Shown here in pieces: positions 26,248 through 33,528 of a stretch of DNA of 33,528 nt. How positions within the stretch are numbered: the stretch's first letter is position 1; each line of letters begins with the position of its first letter. This DNA comes from Sphingomonas paucimobilis NBRC 13935 (lineage in GTDB: Bacteria > Pseudomonadota > Alphaproteobacteria > Sphingomonadales > Sphingomonadaceae), in NCBI RefSeq assembly GCF_000739895.2, contig NZ_BBJS01000031.1, positions 1 through 33,528 on the forward strand. Direction: 5' to 3'. Under the pieces are notes generated by a model. It worked only from the letters and a program-made list of their open reading frames with translations. It was not told where the DNA came from and did no database searches. The translations under genes were made by a program, and so were the position numbers.

Positions 26248-29154
26248 TCAGAAGCGGAAGCGAACGCCCAGACCATAATAGCGGCCTTCGTCGCGCACAT
26301 CGCGCGGGTAGGACAGGCCGTTGCCATAGCTGCGATAATTGTTGAACGGCTTGGCCAAGAGGTTTGCCGCGTCGAAGGCGACGGTGATTTCCTTGGTCAG
26401 GTTGTAGTTGAACGCGAAGTCCAGACGCTGGATGCGCGTCGTGCCCTCACCATTGTAGAAACCATCGCCGTTGATGAAGTTGCCGTTCAGGAACGCATCG
26501 CGATTGTTGAACGACAGGCGGGTCGAAACATCGCCCTTTTCGTAGAAGAGCGCGACATTGTACGTCCACTTCGACAGGCCGGTGATCGGCACGAACGGCG
26601 CTTCGGTGGTGCCGCCGTTCGAGGCGAACAGATTGGCCGGGTAGCGCTGCTTGCCTTCCAGATAGGTCACGTTCGCCTGGACGCCGAAGCCGCTCCAGAG
26701 ACCCGGCAGGAAGTCGAAGAAGGTCTGACCGCCCACTTCCACACCCTTGATCCGGCCCGCGCCGGCATTTTCCGGCCGGTTGATTTCGATCAGACCATAA
26801 AAGGGGTCGATCGTCCGGTTGACGTAATTGCTGATGAAGCCGTTCAGGTCGCGGTAGAAGACCGCCGCCGTGATCGAGGCGGTCGGCGAGAAATAATATT
26901 CGACCGTCGCGTCATAGTTGGTCGAGGTCAGCGGCTTCAGATCCGGGTTGCCGCCGCTGCCGAAGGCATTGGGCCGCGTGTTGAGGCCCGCCGGGAAGCG
27001 CGGATCGAGCGGCTGGTCGGGGATCACCGCCTGCGTGTTCTGGGCGATGTTCAGCGCCGGGTTGAGCTGGCCGAACTCCGGCTTGGTCCGCGTCTTGGTG
27101 ATACCGAAGCGGATCTGCAGCTTGTCGTCGGGCCGGATGCGCAGCGAGAAATTGGGCAGCACGTCGACATAATTGGCACGCGTCGAGCGTGGTTCGCTGC
27201 GCCGCACGCCGTTGAACTCCACCGTCGAGACACCGCGATAATTGCCGACCGTATTAACGACGCGCGTGCCGATCAGACCGTCGAACCGCACCCTGCCCAA
27301 ATAGAATTCATATTTGGCCTGGCCATAAAAGGCATAGGTCTGCTCATCCGCCAGGAAGGCCTGAAGCGGATCGAGCTGGACATTCTGCGTCGCGAACCGC
27401 GCCAGCGCGTCGCGATAACCGGTGTCGCCGGGGTTGGCGGCGACCAGCCGCTGCAAGGCGTCATAAGAGAATTGGCGCAACTGAGCGGCATTGCCGGCGA
27501 TCCCGTCGCGGCTGGGCATCAGCCAGCTACGGAAACCCTGATTGGTACGGAACGCATCCTGGGTCAGCCCCAGATCGCCGGTCGGCGTCTGCGCCAGCCC
27601 GATCGCCAAGGGCTCGGTATAGGCATAGCGATTGCCACGGCGCAGCGAGGCGTCACGATCGGTCCAGCGAACGCCGAATTGCAGACGCGGGAACAGCGAG
27701 ACATCGGTTTCGAGGTCAAGGTCGGTGCGCCACTGCCATCCCTTGCCCTGAACCCGGTAGGTTGCTTCATAATAGCCGCGCCAGATGTAGTTGGCCGGAT
27801 TCTTGTTGTCGAAACCGGGCAGGTCGAACGACACGCCATTGTCGACGAAGAAGCGAACATCGGCGGTCGGTGCACCGGCGAAGGCGGTGTCGAAGCTCCA
27901 CTCGTCCTCACCATACATCGAGTTGGTGTAGGCCAGGTCGGTCGACAGATGCGCGCGGCCGATATCCCATTTGGCGCCGCCGGCGGCCTGATAGGTGTTG
28001 GTATAGCCCTTGCGCGTGCTGCGATACGCTTCGGGGCGGAAGCCGCCGATCTTGGTCAGGCTTTCGACCTGCTCGGGCTGACCGGGGCGCAGCACGACAT
28101 TGCTGAGCGTCGGATTATTGTCGAGCAGCGGCACGCGGAACCAGTCATTGGCGATCTCGCCGCGATAACCCTGGTAGAGAAAGTCATAGTAAAGTTCGAG
28201 ATTAGGAGCCGGACGCCACTGGACGCTGGCGTTGATCGCCGGGCGCCAGCGTTTGCCGCTGTCGTTATAGACGCCGACAGCCGTCGGAATTTGGAAATTG
28301 CGACCAACCGATGCCGGCAGGACTGTCGTGCCCGGAGTCGGCGAAGCGGTATTGCCCTCGCCCCAGCGCACCGCGTTGCGATATTGCGCCTGGGTATAGG
28401 CGGCGTTGATCAGCCAGCCGATCTCACCGATCGCCGTATCGGCGCGCTGGCTGATCAGCAGATTGCCCAGCGGGTCGAACTTCTTGCTCTGGTCGTTATA
28501 GGTACCGCGCACGCCGCCGGCGATAGTGAAGCCCTTATCGAAGTCGAAGGGACGACGCGAGCGCACGTTGATCAGGCCCGCCAGACCTGGCTCGAGCAGG
28601 TCGGCGGTGCCGGACTTGTAGACTTCGAGACCGGCGAGCGCACCGGCGGGGAAATCCTGAAGCGCGGCGCGACGATTCTCGGCGGTGAAGATGTCGCGGC
28701 CGTTGAAGGTCGTCGCCACGTCGGGCAGACCGCGCACCAGAACCTGGGTCACTTCGTCGCTGTAGCGGTTCACCTGGATACCGGTCACACGCGCCAGCGA
28801 TTCGGCCGCCGTGTTGTCGGGCAATTTGCCGATGTCCTGCGCGACGATCGCGTCCAGGATGGCGTCCGAATTGCGCTTGATCGCCTGCGCGCTGCCCAGG
28901 CTGGCGCGATAGCCGGTGACGACGATGTCGCGCGGATCGACATTGCCGTCGAGATTCTCGGTCGCCTGGGTGCCGGGGCTGCGGCCGGCGGCGCTGGCGG
29001 TCGCCTGTTCCTGCGCGACGGGCGCCTGCGCCTCGATCGGCGCATTCGGATCGGCGGCACGCGCCGCCTCCGCCGGGCTGGCCTGCTGCGCGGCGACCGG
29101 TGCCGCGATCAGTGCCAGCGGCGCCGCCGACAGCAACAAGACGTGATGCTTCAT
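26248..29154 (-). CDS. TonB-dependent receptor 2 (Caulobacter/Xanthomonas carbohydrate type)
   Basis: Predicted 968 residues. A Sec signal (LLLSAAPLALIAAPVAAQQ) is followed by an Ala-rich linker, a TonB box (DIVVTGYR), the plug with AIKRNSDAILDAIVAQDIGK and LPDNTAAESLARVTGIQVNR, and a beta barrel ending in Phe (GLGVRFRF). A good ribosome site (GGAGGGG) precedes ATG 29154. It is about 280 bases downstream of, and on the same strand as, the two GH43 genes, so import of arabino-oligosaccharides is a reasonable inference. It shares the plug pattern with receptor 1 but differs in length and barrel sequence, so it is a separate receptor and not a recent duplicate. Confidence 0.93.
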   Translation of the reverse strand: MKHHVLLLSAAPLALIAAPVAAQQASPAEAARAADPNAPIEAQAPVAQEQATASAAGRSPGTQATENLDGNVDPRDIVVTGYRASLGSAQAIKRNSDAILDAIVAQDIGKLPDNTAAESLARVTGIQVNRYSDEVTQVLVRGLPDVATTFNGRDIFTAENRRAALQDFPAGALAGLEVYKSGTADLLEPGLAGLINVRSRRPFDFDKGFTIAGGVRGTYNDQSKKFDPLGNLLISQRADTAIGEIGWLINAAYTQAQYRNAVRWGEGNTASPTPGTTVLPASVGRNFQIPTAVGVYNDSGKRWRPAINASVQWRPAPNLELYYDFLYQGYRGEIANDWFRVPLLDNNPTLSNVVLRPGQPEQVESLTKIGGFRPEAYRSTRKGYTNTYQAAGGAKWDIGRAHLSTDLAYTNSMYGEDEWSFDTAFAGAPTADVRFFVDNGVSFDLPGFDNKNPANYIWRGYYEATYRVQGKGWQWRTDLDLETDVSLFPRLQFGVRWTDRDASLRRGNRYAYTEPLAIGLAQTPTGDLGLTQDAFRTNQGFRSWLMPSRDGIAGNAAQLRQFSYDALQRLVAANPGDTGYRDALARFATQNVQLDPLQAFLADEQTYAFYGQAKYEFYLGRVRFDGLIGTRVVNTVGNYRGVSTVEFNGVRRSEPRSTRANYVDVLPNFSLRIRPDDKLQIRFGITKTRTKPEFGQLNPALNIAQNTQAVIPDQPLDPRFPAGLNTRPNAFGSGGNPDLKPLTSTNYDATVEYYFSPTASITAAVFYRDLNGFISNYVNRTIDPFYGLIEINRPENAGAGRIKGVEVGGQTFFDFLPGLWSGFGVQANVTYLEGKQRYPANLFASNGGTTEAPFVPITGLSKWTYNVALFYEKGDVSTRLSFNNRDAFLNGNFINGDGFYNGEGTTRIQRLDFAFNYNLTKEITVAFDAANLLAKPFNNYRSYGNGLSYPRDVRDEGRYYGLGVRFRF

Positions 29155-29309
29155 TCCTGATCCCCTCCATGGGCCCGAGCTTTCGGTGCCTCTTGGGGAT
29201 CATTTGTCTGACTATCTTAGACGGCCGTCAAGGCTTTATGAACGTTCGATGAAACCACCGTAACAGCGTGGATTTTAGGCCACACTGCCCGAAAACCGAC
29301 TTTTGCGTG

Positions 29310-29323
29310 TGTTAGCGCCATCA
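29310..29323. promoter_or_regulatory. Candidate LacI-type operator upstream of TonB receptor 2
   Basis: TGTTAGCGCCATCA on the plus strand, identical in 13 of 14 bases to the site at 18045-18058 (minus-strand reading). It lies about 155 bases upstream of the receptor start, in an AT-richer spacer (29155-29432) that holds no gene. A TTGACG hexamer (minus strand, 29231-29226) and the short palindrome GAACGTTC (29240-29247) are in the same spacer and may belong to the promoter. Confidence 0.45.
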
Positions 29324-29432
29324 TAATTGAAATCATTCGACAATTCCGGAAATCGGCCTGATGTCGCCATTACGCCGACATTTCAGTTCTTTGTCTGGGT
29401 TAATCCGAAGGCGGCCGGCGTAACGTTTTTAA

Positions 29433-30470
29433 TCAGATCATCGTCGGCCCATTGGCCAGCGGCAGGCCGAAATCGGGCGTCCCATCGGCGCGGTAGCCGA
29501 AACGCTGCACCCGCGTATCGCGATTGGGATCGTAAAGCGGATCGCCGGTGATCTTCTCATAATCGCGGGCATGATAGACCAGCACGTCGCGCCCGGCCCG
29601 GTCGACGGTGAAGCTGTTATGGCCCGGGCCATAAATGCGGCGCTCTGGCACGGTGCGGAAGACGGGCTCGGGCGACTTGGTCCAGGCGGCCGGATCCATC
29701 AGATCGGCATCATCACGCGCCGTGAGCATTCCCATGCAATAACGGGCGTCGGTCGCGCTCGCCGAATAGGTCATGAAGATACGGCCGTTGCGGATCAGCG
29801 GCGCCGGTCCTTCCGCCACCTTGAACCCCTGCACCTCCCAGGGCAGCGTCGGCACGGTCAGCCGGGCGGGCTTGGCCGCCAGCGTGGTCGGCGTCGCCAG
29901 CGGCGCGAGATAGAGGTTGGAGTTGGTGTCGATCCCCGGCTCCTTCTGCGCCCAGGCGAGATAGCGCGTGCCGCGATGGACGAAGGTCGTGGAGTCGAGC
30001 GTGAACGTGTCCCACGGGGTCTGCAACTGCCCCAGCACCGACCAACGCCCCTTGACCGGATCGGACCCGTCGCATTGCAGGACATAGGTGCGGATATGGA
30101 ACACATCGCCGCCATCCCCGGCCGCGACATAGACATACCAGCGGCCATCGATCTGATGGATTTCGGGCGCCCAGATATGCCCGGCCATCTTGCCCGTCGC
30201 GGGCCGCCGCCACAGCACCGTCTCGGGCGCGGTGGCGAGCCCCGCGATCGTCGCGGCGCGGCGCAGCACGACCCGGTCATATTCGGGGACCGACGCCATG
30301 AAGGTATAGAGGCCATCCGCCTGAAGCGCGATCTGCGCATCGGCCCGCTGGCGGATCAGGGGGTTTGTCACCCGTTCCCCCGCCGACATCCGCCGCGCCA
30401 GCGCCGGTGTCACGGCCAGCGCCGCCCCGCCCGCGACCAGCGCGCGCCGGGTTAATCCGTTTACCGTCAT
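29433..30470 (-). CDS. GH43 exo-alpha-L-arabinofuranosidase type (subfamily 26-like), Tat-exported
   Basis: Predicted 345 residues. A twin-arginine signal (LTRRALVAGGAALAV...ALA) leads into a five-bladed beta-propeller. The GH43 triad is readable as D44 in QRADAQI, D159 in TLDS and E220 in VAEGPAPLI. The segment MTYSASATDARYCMG and the later YGPGHNSFTV and DPLYDPNRDTR are close to the exo-1,5-arabinofuranosidase group (GH43_26). It would remove arabinose from the ends of arabino-oligosaccharides made by the neighbouring endo-arabinanase. ATG 30470 overlaps the stop of that gene (ATGA), and the signal peptide begins there; the frame extends upstream to 30512 without support. Confidence 0.88.
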   Translation of the reverse strand: MTVNGLTRRALVAGGAALAVTPALARRMSAGERVTNPLIRQRADAQIALQADGLYTFMASVPEYDRVVLRRAATIAGLATAPETVLWRRPATGKMAGHIWAPEIHQIDGRWYVYVAAGDGGDVFHIRTYVLQCDGSDPVKGRWSVLGQLQTPWDTFTLDSTTFVHRGTRYLAWAQKEPGIDTNSNLYLAPLATPTTLAAKPARLTVPTLPWEVQGFKVAEGPAPLIRNGRIFMTYSASATDARYCMGMLTARDDADLMDPAAWTKSPEPVFRTVPERRIYGPGHNSFTVDRAGRDVLVYHARDYEKITGDPLYDPNRDTRVQRFGYRADGTPDFGLPLANGPTMI

Positions 30471-31531
30471 GAAGCCTCCCCTTCGACAAATGGCCATCCT
30501 TGCGAATCCCAACGCAACCGGGCGATCCGCAATGTCGAGGCCCCGTCGGCCTCGGCATCATAGGCATGGTGGATCAGGTAATCCCGACCGTCGCGGTCCC
30601 GCAGGACGCCGGCATGGCCGGGCCCGCGATAACGATCGGTCGCGCCAGCCTGCAGAAGCACCGTCCCGCCGCCGTCCAGCATCGCGCGTCCCTCTCGGTC
30701 GCGATAGGGCCCTTCGATCGACCGGGCCCGGCCGACACGCAAATGATAGCTGCTCTTCACCCCGCGACAGCAGCGGTCGAACGAGACGATCAGCCAATAC
30801 CAGCCGCCATGATCGACGATGAACGGCGCCTCGATCGCATTGCCGCCGCCTTCGCTCTCACCGGCGGCACGGCGTGCGATCGTGCGGATCTTGGTGCCGG
30901 ACGCCGGCTTGCCGGTCCGCGGGTCGAGCCGCACCAGTTGGATGCCGTCCCAGAAGCTGCCAAAGGCCAGCCACTGCCCACCCTGCCGATCGCGAGCAAA
31001 GGCCGGGTCGATCGCGTTGAAGGCACCGCCCTCCTGCGAGGCGACGACCATCCCCTCATCCCGCCAGCCATAATGCGGGCTGGCCGGGTCGAGCGTCGCG
31101 GCGGTGGCCAAGCCGATGACCGAGCGCTGTTTCCCGAAGGTCGACACGGAGTAATAGAGCCAGTAGCGGCCGCCGACCCGAGAAATATCGGGCGCCCATA
31201 TATCCCGCGCGCCGGGAACGGCGGCCAGTGCCCAGCCCGGAATGGCGGCGAGCGGCGATGGCAGCGCGGTCCATTGGATCAGGTCGGGCGAACGCCGTGC
31301 GACCAGCGGCACCCGCCCCCGCTGCCCGGTCGAATAGGCGTAATAGCGATCGCCCTCGCGGATCAGGACAGGATCGTGCGTGGGAACGATGTCCCCCGAT
31401 AACGGCGGCGTGACCTTATCCGGCGCAGGAGCCGCACCGATCAGCAACAGCGCCAGCCAAAGGGCCCTCCCCGGCTTCTGTGCGCGGGGCATGATCGAGC
31501 ATCGGCCAAGCGGGCCCATATCGCGCCACAT
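30467..31531 (-). CDS. GH43 endo-1,5-alpha-L-arabinanase type (subfamily 5-like), exported
   Basis: Predicted 354 residues from ATG 31531. The hydrophobic segment ALWLALLLIGAAPAP (about 23-37) is a Sec signal. The catalytic residues are D53 in THDPV, D175 in FNAIDPAF and E234 in NAIEAPFI. The motif FDRCCRGVKSSYHLRVGRA is diagnostic for endo-arabinanases. It should cut the alpha-1,5-arabinan backbone outside the cytoplasm. Start choice is uncertain: ATG 31531 touches GAGAGG with no spacer, ATG 31519 is 12 bases away from it, and ATG 31492 gives the most ordinary signal peptide but has a poor ribosome site. It is the first gene of the GH43 pair and diverges from nasT. Confidence 0.88.
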   Translation of the reverse strand: MWRDMGPLGRCSIMPRAQKPGRALWLALLLIGAAPAPDKVTPPLSGDIVPTHDPVLIREGDRYYAYSTGQRGRVPLVARRSPDLIQWTALPSPLAAIPGWALAAVPGARDIWAPDISRVGGRYWLYYSVSTFGKQRSVIGLATAATLDPASPHYGWRDEGMVVASQEGGAFNAIDPAFARDRQGGQWLAFGSFWDGIQLVRLDPRTGKPASGTKIRTIARRAAGESEGGGNAIEAPFIVDHGGWYWLIVSFDRCCRGVKSSYHLRVGRARSIEGPYRDREGRAMLDGGGTVLLQAGATDRYRGPGHAGVLRDRDGRDYLIHHAYDAEADGASTLRIARLRWDSQGWPFVEGEAS

Positions 31532-31581
31532 CCTCTCATATCATTGGACAGGTCCTGCCGTCCCGCCTTTATGACGTGATC

Positions 31582-31599
31582 CTTATGGTCGGACATAAG
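31582..31599. promoter_or_regulatory. Inverted repeat between arabinanase and nasT
   Basis: CTTATG-GTCGGA-CATAAG, with perfect 6-base arms, lies 51 bases upstream of the longest arabinanase start and 88 bases upstream of nasT. Dyad symmetry in a divergent spacer suggests a regulator site. I recognise no known operator. Confidence 0.35.
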
Positions 31600-31686
31600 C
31601 CAGCGCAAGTCGATGGTATCGCGATGCTTCGTCATGACGGAAATGCGCCCCTTGTCGCGACGCCGGCAACGCGGCATCACGCCGTC

Positions 31687-32268
31687 ATGCGGATCGCCAT
31701 CATCGATACCAGCAGCACGCGCGCGGCGATCATCTCCGATGGGCTGCGCGAGGCGGGCTTGATTGATCTGGTGGTGATCGACCCCGCCGGGCCGCTCGCC
31801 GCGCAGGTGGAGCGCGCCGCGCCAGAGGTCGTGCTCATCAACCTCGAAAATCCCAGCCGCGACGTGCTGGAGGATTTTTTCGCCATGTCGCGCGCGCTCG
31901 ACCGGCCGATCGCGATGTTCGTCGACCAGTCGGAGCCGGAGGCGACGATGGCGGCGGTCGATGCGGGCGTGTCCGCCTATGTCGTAGATGGTCTCGCCAA
32001 GCAGCGGATCAAACCGATCCTCGACTTGGCGGTACGCCGCTTCCAGGCCTTTTCACGGCTTCAGACCGAATTGGCCGAGGCCCGGACCGCGCTGGCCGAT
32101 CGGCAGGTGATCGACCGGGCCAAGGCGATCCTGATGCGGCGGCGCGGGCTCGACGAACCCGCCGCCTATGCCCTGCTGCGCAGCCACGCCATGACCACCA
32201 ACCGCCGCATCGCCGACGTGGCCGAGGCGATCGTGACCAGCGAGCAGTTGATGGGAGACTTGCCATGA
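31687..32268 (+). CDS. nasT: NasT-like ANTAR-domain antiterminator
   Basis: Predicted 193 residues, typical for NasT. An atypical receiver domain (about 1-115, MRIAIIDTSSTRAAII) is followed by a coiled linker and an ANTAR RNA-binding domain (about 135-185: LADRQVIDRAKAILMRRRGL and DEPAAYALLRSHAMTTNRRI). NasT binds paired hairpins in the leader of nitrate assimilation mRNAs and prevents termination when nitrate is sensed by NasS. The receiver keeps an Asp in VVIDP but lacks the classic acidic pair, consistent with control by protein binding and not phosphorylation. ATG 31687 begins the domain. The frame is open from 31576 with unrelated sequence. Its stop overlaps nasS by 4 bases (ATGA). Confidence 0.9.
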   Translation: MRIAIIDTSSTRAAIISDGLREAGLIDLVVIDPAGPLAAQVERAAPEVVLINLENPSRDVLEDFFAMSRALDRPIAMFVDQSEPEATMAAVDAGVSAYVVDGLAKQRIKPILDLAVRRFQAFSRLQTELAEARTALADRQVIDRAKAILMRRRGLDEPAAYALLRSHAMTTNRRIADVAEAIVTSEQLMGDLP

Positions 32269-33476
32269 GCGCCGAGATTTTCCGCATCGGCTTCCTCCCG
32301 CTGGTCGATGCCGCCCTGCCCATCCTGGCGCGCGAACTCGGTTTTGCCGAGGCGGCCGGGATCGAGATCGAGCTGGTCCGGGACGTGACCTGGGCGGCGG
32401 TGCGCGACCGCTTGCTCTATGGCCATACCGAGGCGGCGCATCTCGTCGCACCGCTCGCCATTGCGACCGCCTTGGGGCGGGATCGGCCGGCGGTGCCGAT
32501 GGCGGTGCCCTTCGTGCTGGGACTGAACGGCAATGCCATCACCTTTTCGACCACCTTGGGCGAGGCGGTCGGCCTGCGCGAGACTTTGGGCGACCCGGTG
32601 GCGATCGGGACGGCGTTGAAGACCGTGGCGGAACGGCGGCGGGAGGCGGGCAAGCCGCTTCGCTTCGGCGTGGTGCATCGCCATTCCAGTCACAATTACA
32701 TGCTCCGTTACTGGCTGGCCGGGGTCGGCATCCGTCCCGACGGTGATGTCGAGATCGTCGTTACCAGCCCGCCCTTCGCCGCCGACGCGCTGGCCGCCGG
32801 AGAGGTGGACGGCATCTGCGTCGGCGAGCCGTGGAACTCGATCGCGGTGGATCGCGGCGTGGGCCGAATCGCGCTCGCCACCGCGCAAATCTGGCGGCGC
32901 GGGGTGGAAAAGGTGCTCGCGCTGCGCGGCGATCGAGCCGAGGAACGGCGCGACGGTGTCCTGCGCCTGATCCGCGCGCTGCACGCGGCGGCGGCGCATT
33001 TCGTCGATCCCGATACGGTGGAAGAAAGTGCCGCCATCCTCTCCCGCCCGCACTATCTGGACGCGCCGGTCGATGCGATCCTGCGCGCGATTACCGACCG
33101 CATCCGCGTCGTGCCGGGCGGTGAGCCAGTCAACTATCCCGACTTCATGTTCCAATATCGCGAGGCGGCGAACTTCCCATGGCGCAGCCAGGCAGCGTGG
33201 CTCTATGCCCAGATGGTGCGGTGGGAGGGCATGCCCTTCTCGCCGGACGACGCCGCGACCGCACAAGGGGTGTTCCGCCCCGACCTGTACCGCGCCGCGC
33301 TAGCCGGATCGGGCGCGCCGCTGCCGGGGGCGAGTTCCAAGCTGGAGGGTGCGCTGGTCGAGCCGATCGGCGCGGGCTCGACGCAGGGGCGACTGGTGCT
33401 GGGCAGCGACCCGTTTTTCGACGGGCGGGCGTTCGATCCGGATGACATTCCGGGGTATTTGCGGGAATTGCCTTAA
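32265..33476 (+). CDS. nasS: NasS-like cytoplasmic nitrate/nitrite sensor (NrtA/CmpA-family)
   Basis: Predicted 403 residues. It resembles nitrate-binding proteins of ABC transporters (IRIGFLPLVDAALPILARE opening, AAHLVAPLAIATALG, FGVVHRHSSHNYMLRYWLA, VGEPWNSIAV), but it starts directly in the domain with no signal peptide or lipobox. That, and the 4-base overlap with nasT, mark it as the soluble sensor NasS, which holds NasT inactive until nitrate or nitrite binds. No transporter or reductase gene is in the window. These should lie further downstream or elsewhere. The C-terminal tail (LVLGSDPFFDGRAFDPDDIP) is typical of the sphingomonad form. Confidence 0.9.
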   Translation: MSAEIFRIGFLPLVDAALPILARELGFAEAAGIEIELVRDVTWAAVRDRLLYGHTEAAHLVAPLAIATALGRDRPAVPMAVPFVLGLNGNAITFSTTLGEAVGLRETLGDPVAIGTALKTVAERRREAGKPLRFGVVHRHSSHNYMLRYWLAGVGIRPDGDVEIVVTSPPFAADALAAGEVDGICVGEPWNSIAVDRGVGRIALATAQIWRRGVEKVLALRGDRAEERRDGVLRLIRALHAAAAHFVDPDTVEESAAILSRPHYLDAPVDAILRAITDRIRVVPGGEPVNYPDFMFQYREAANFPWRSQAAWLYAQMVRWEGMPFSPDDAATAQGVFRPDLYRAALAGSGAPLPGASSKLEGALVEPIGAGSTQGRLVLGSDPFFDGRAFDPDDIPGYLRELP

Positions 33477-33480
33477 CGGT

Positions 33481-33528
33481 CCTCCCCTGCAAGGGGAGGT
33501 GGCGCGCGAAGAGCGTCGGAGGGGTGTA
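33481..33528. repeat. Dispersed palindromic repeat, copy 4 (reaches window end)
   Basis: CCTCCCCT-GCA-AGGGGAGG (33481-33499) is a perfect 8-base stem with a 3-base loop and is followed by GTGGCGCGCG and GGAGGGGTGT. It begins 5 bases after the nasS stop. It is the best-preserved copy and defines the consensus used for the others. Confidence 0.8.

Noticed and set aside
26164..29160. Open frame of 998 codons antisense to TonB receptor 2
   Set aside because: It has the same shadow pattern; the receptor on the other strand has signal, plug and barrel motifs.
29155..29432. Terminator between the GH43 pair and TonB receptor 2
   Set aside because: TTAAAAACG follows the GH43 stop but no stable stem precedes it, so read-through into the receptor gene remains possible.

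Overview
The window is GC-rich (roughly two thirds G+C by eye), densely coded and carries many TonB-dependent receptor and exported hydrolase genes. Codon use, Caulobacter/sphingomonad-type TonB receptors and a dispersed 'CCTCCCCT-GCA-AGGGGAGG' repeat point to an alphaproteobacterium of the Sphingomonas group. This assignment is inferred from protein style and repeats, not from a marker gene.

Region 1 (about 1-8800, minus strand) is a complete potassium-uptake operon. Reading in the direction of transcription it holds a TorF-type outer-membrane porin, an unnamed 27-residue membrane peptide, kdpF, kdpA, kdpB, kdpC, kdpD and kdpE. All spacings are 15 bases or less and the last three genes are linked by TGATG start/stop overlaps. 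A low-potassium pump, its sensor kinase/regulator and a possible outer-membrane entry route would therefore be made together.

Region 2 (about 8800-14350) has a repeat-filled spacer, then a Tat-exported phosphatidylcholine-type phospholipase C and a GH31 alpha-xylosidase/alpha-glucosidase on the plus strand. Behind GH31 lies a decayed carbohydrate-enzyme fragment (one stop, one frameshift) and two kinds of dispersed repeat.

Region 3 (about 14300-26150) is the most distinctive part. A large TonB receptor on the minus strand diverges from a plus-strand operon of three flavin-dependent halogenase homologues, a GH9 cellulase-type enzyme and a Tat-exported GH1 beta-glucosidase, closed by a strong terminator. 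The three halogenase genes and the GH9 gene are joined by three consecutive 4-base overlaps (GTGA, ATGA, GTGA). The first and third halogenases keep the catalytic Lys, Glu and WxWxIP motif; the middle one has lost most of these and is probably not a halogenase.

Region 4 (about 26170-31530, minus strand) is an arabinan-type utilisation group: a GH43 endo-arabinanase, a GH43 exo-arabinofuranosidase coupled by an ATGA overlap, and a second TonB receptor downstream. Near-identical candidate LacI-type operators (TGTTAGCGCNATCA) lie upstream of both TonB receptors, suggesting that one or two related sugar repressors control regions 3 and 4.

Region 5 (31687 to the end, plus strand) is nasT-nasS, the ANTAR antiterminator and its nitrate-sensing partner; the nitrate assimilation genes they would control must lie outside the window. 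No rRNA, tRNA, CRISPR array, transposase or prophage gene was seen.
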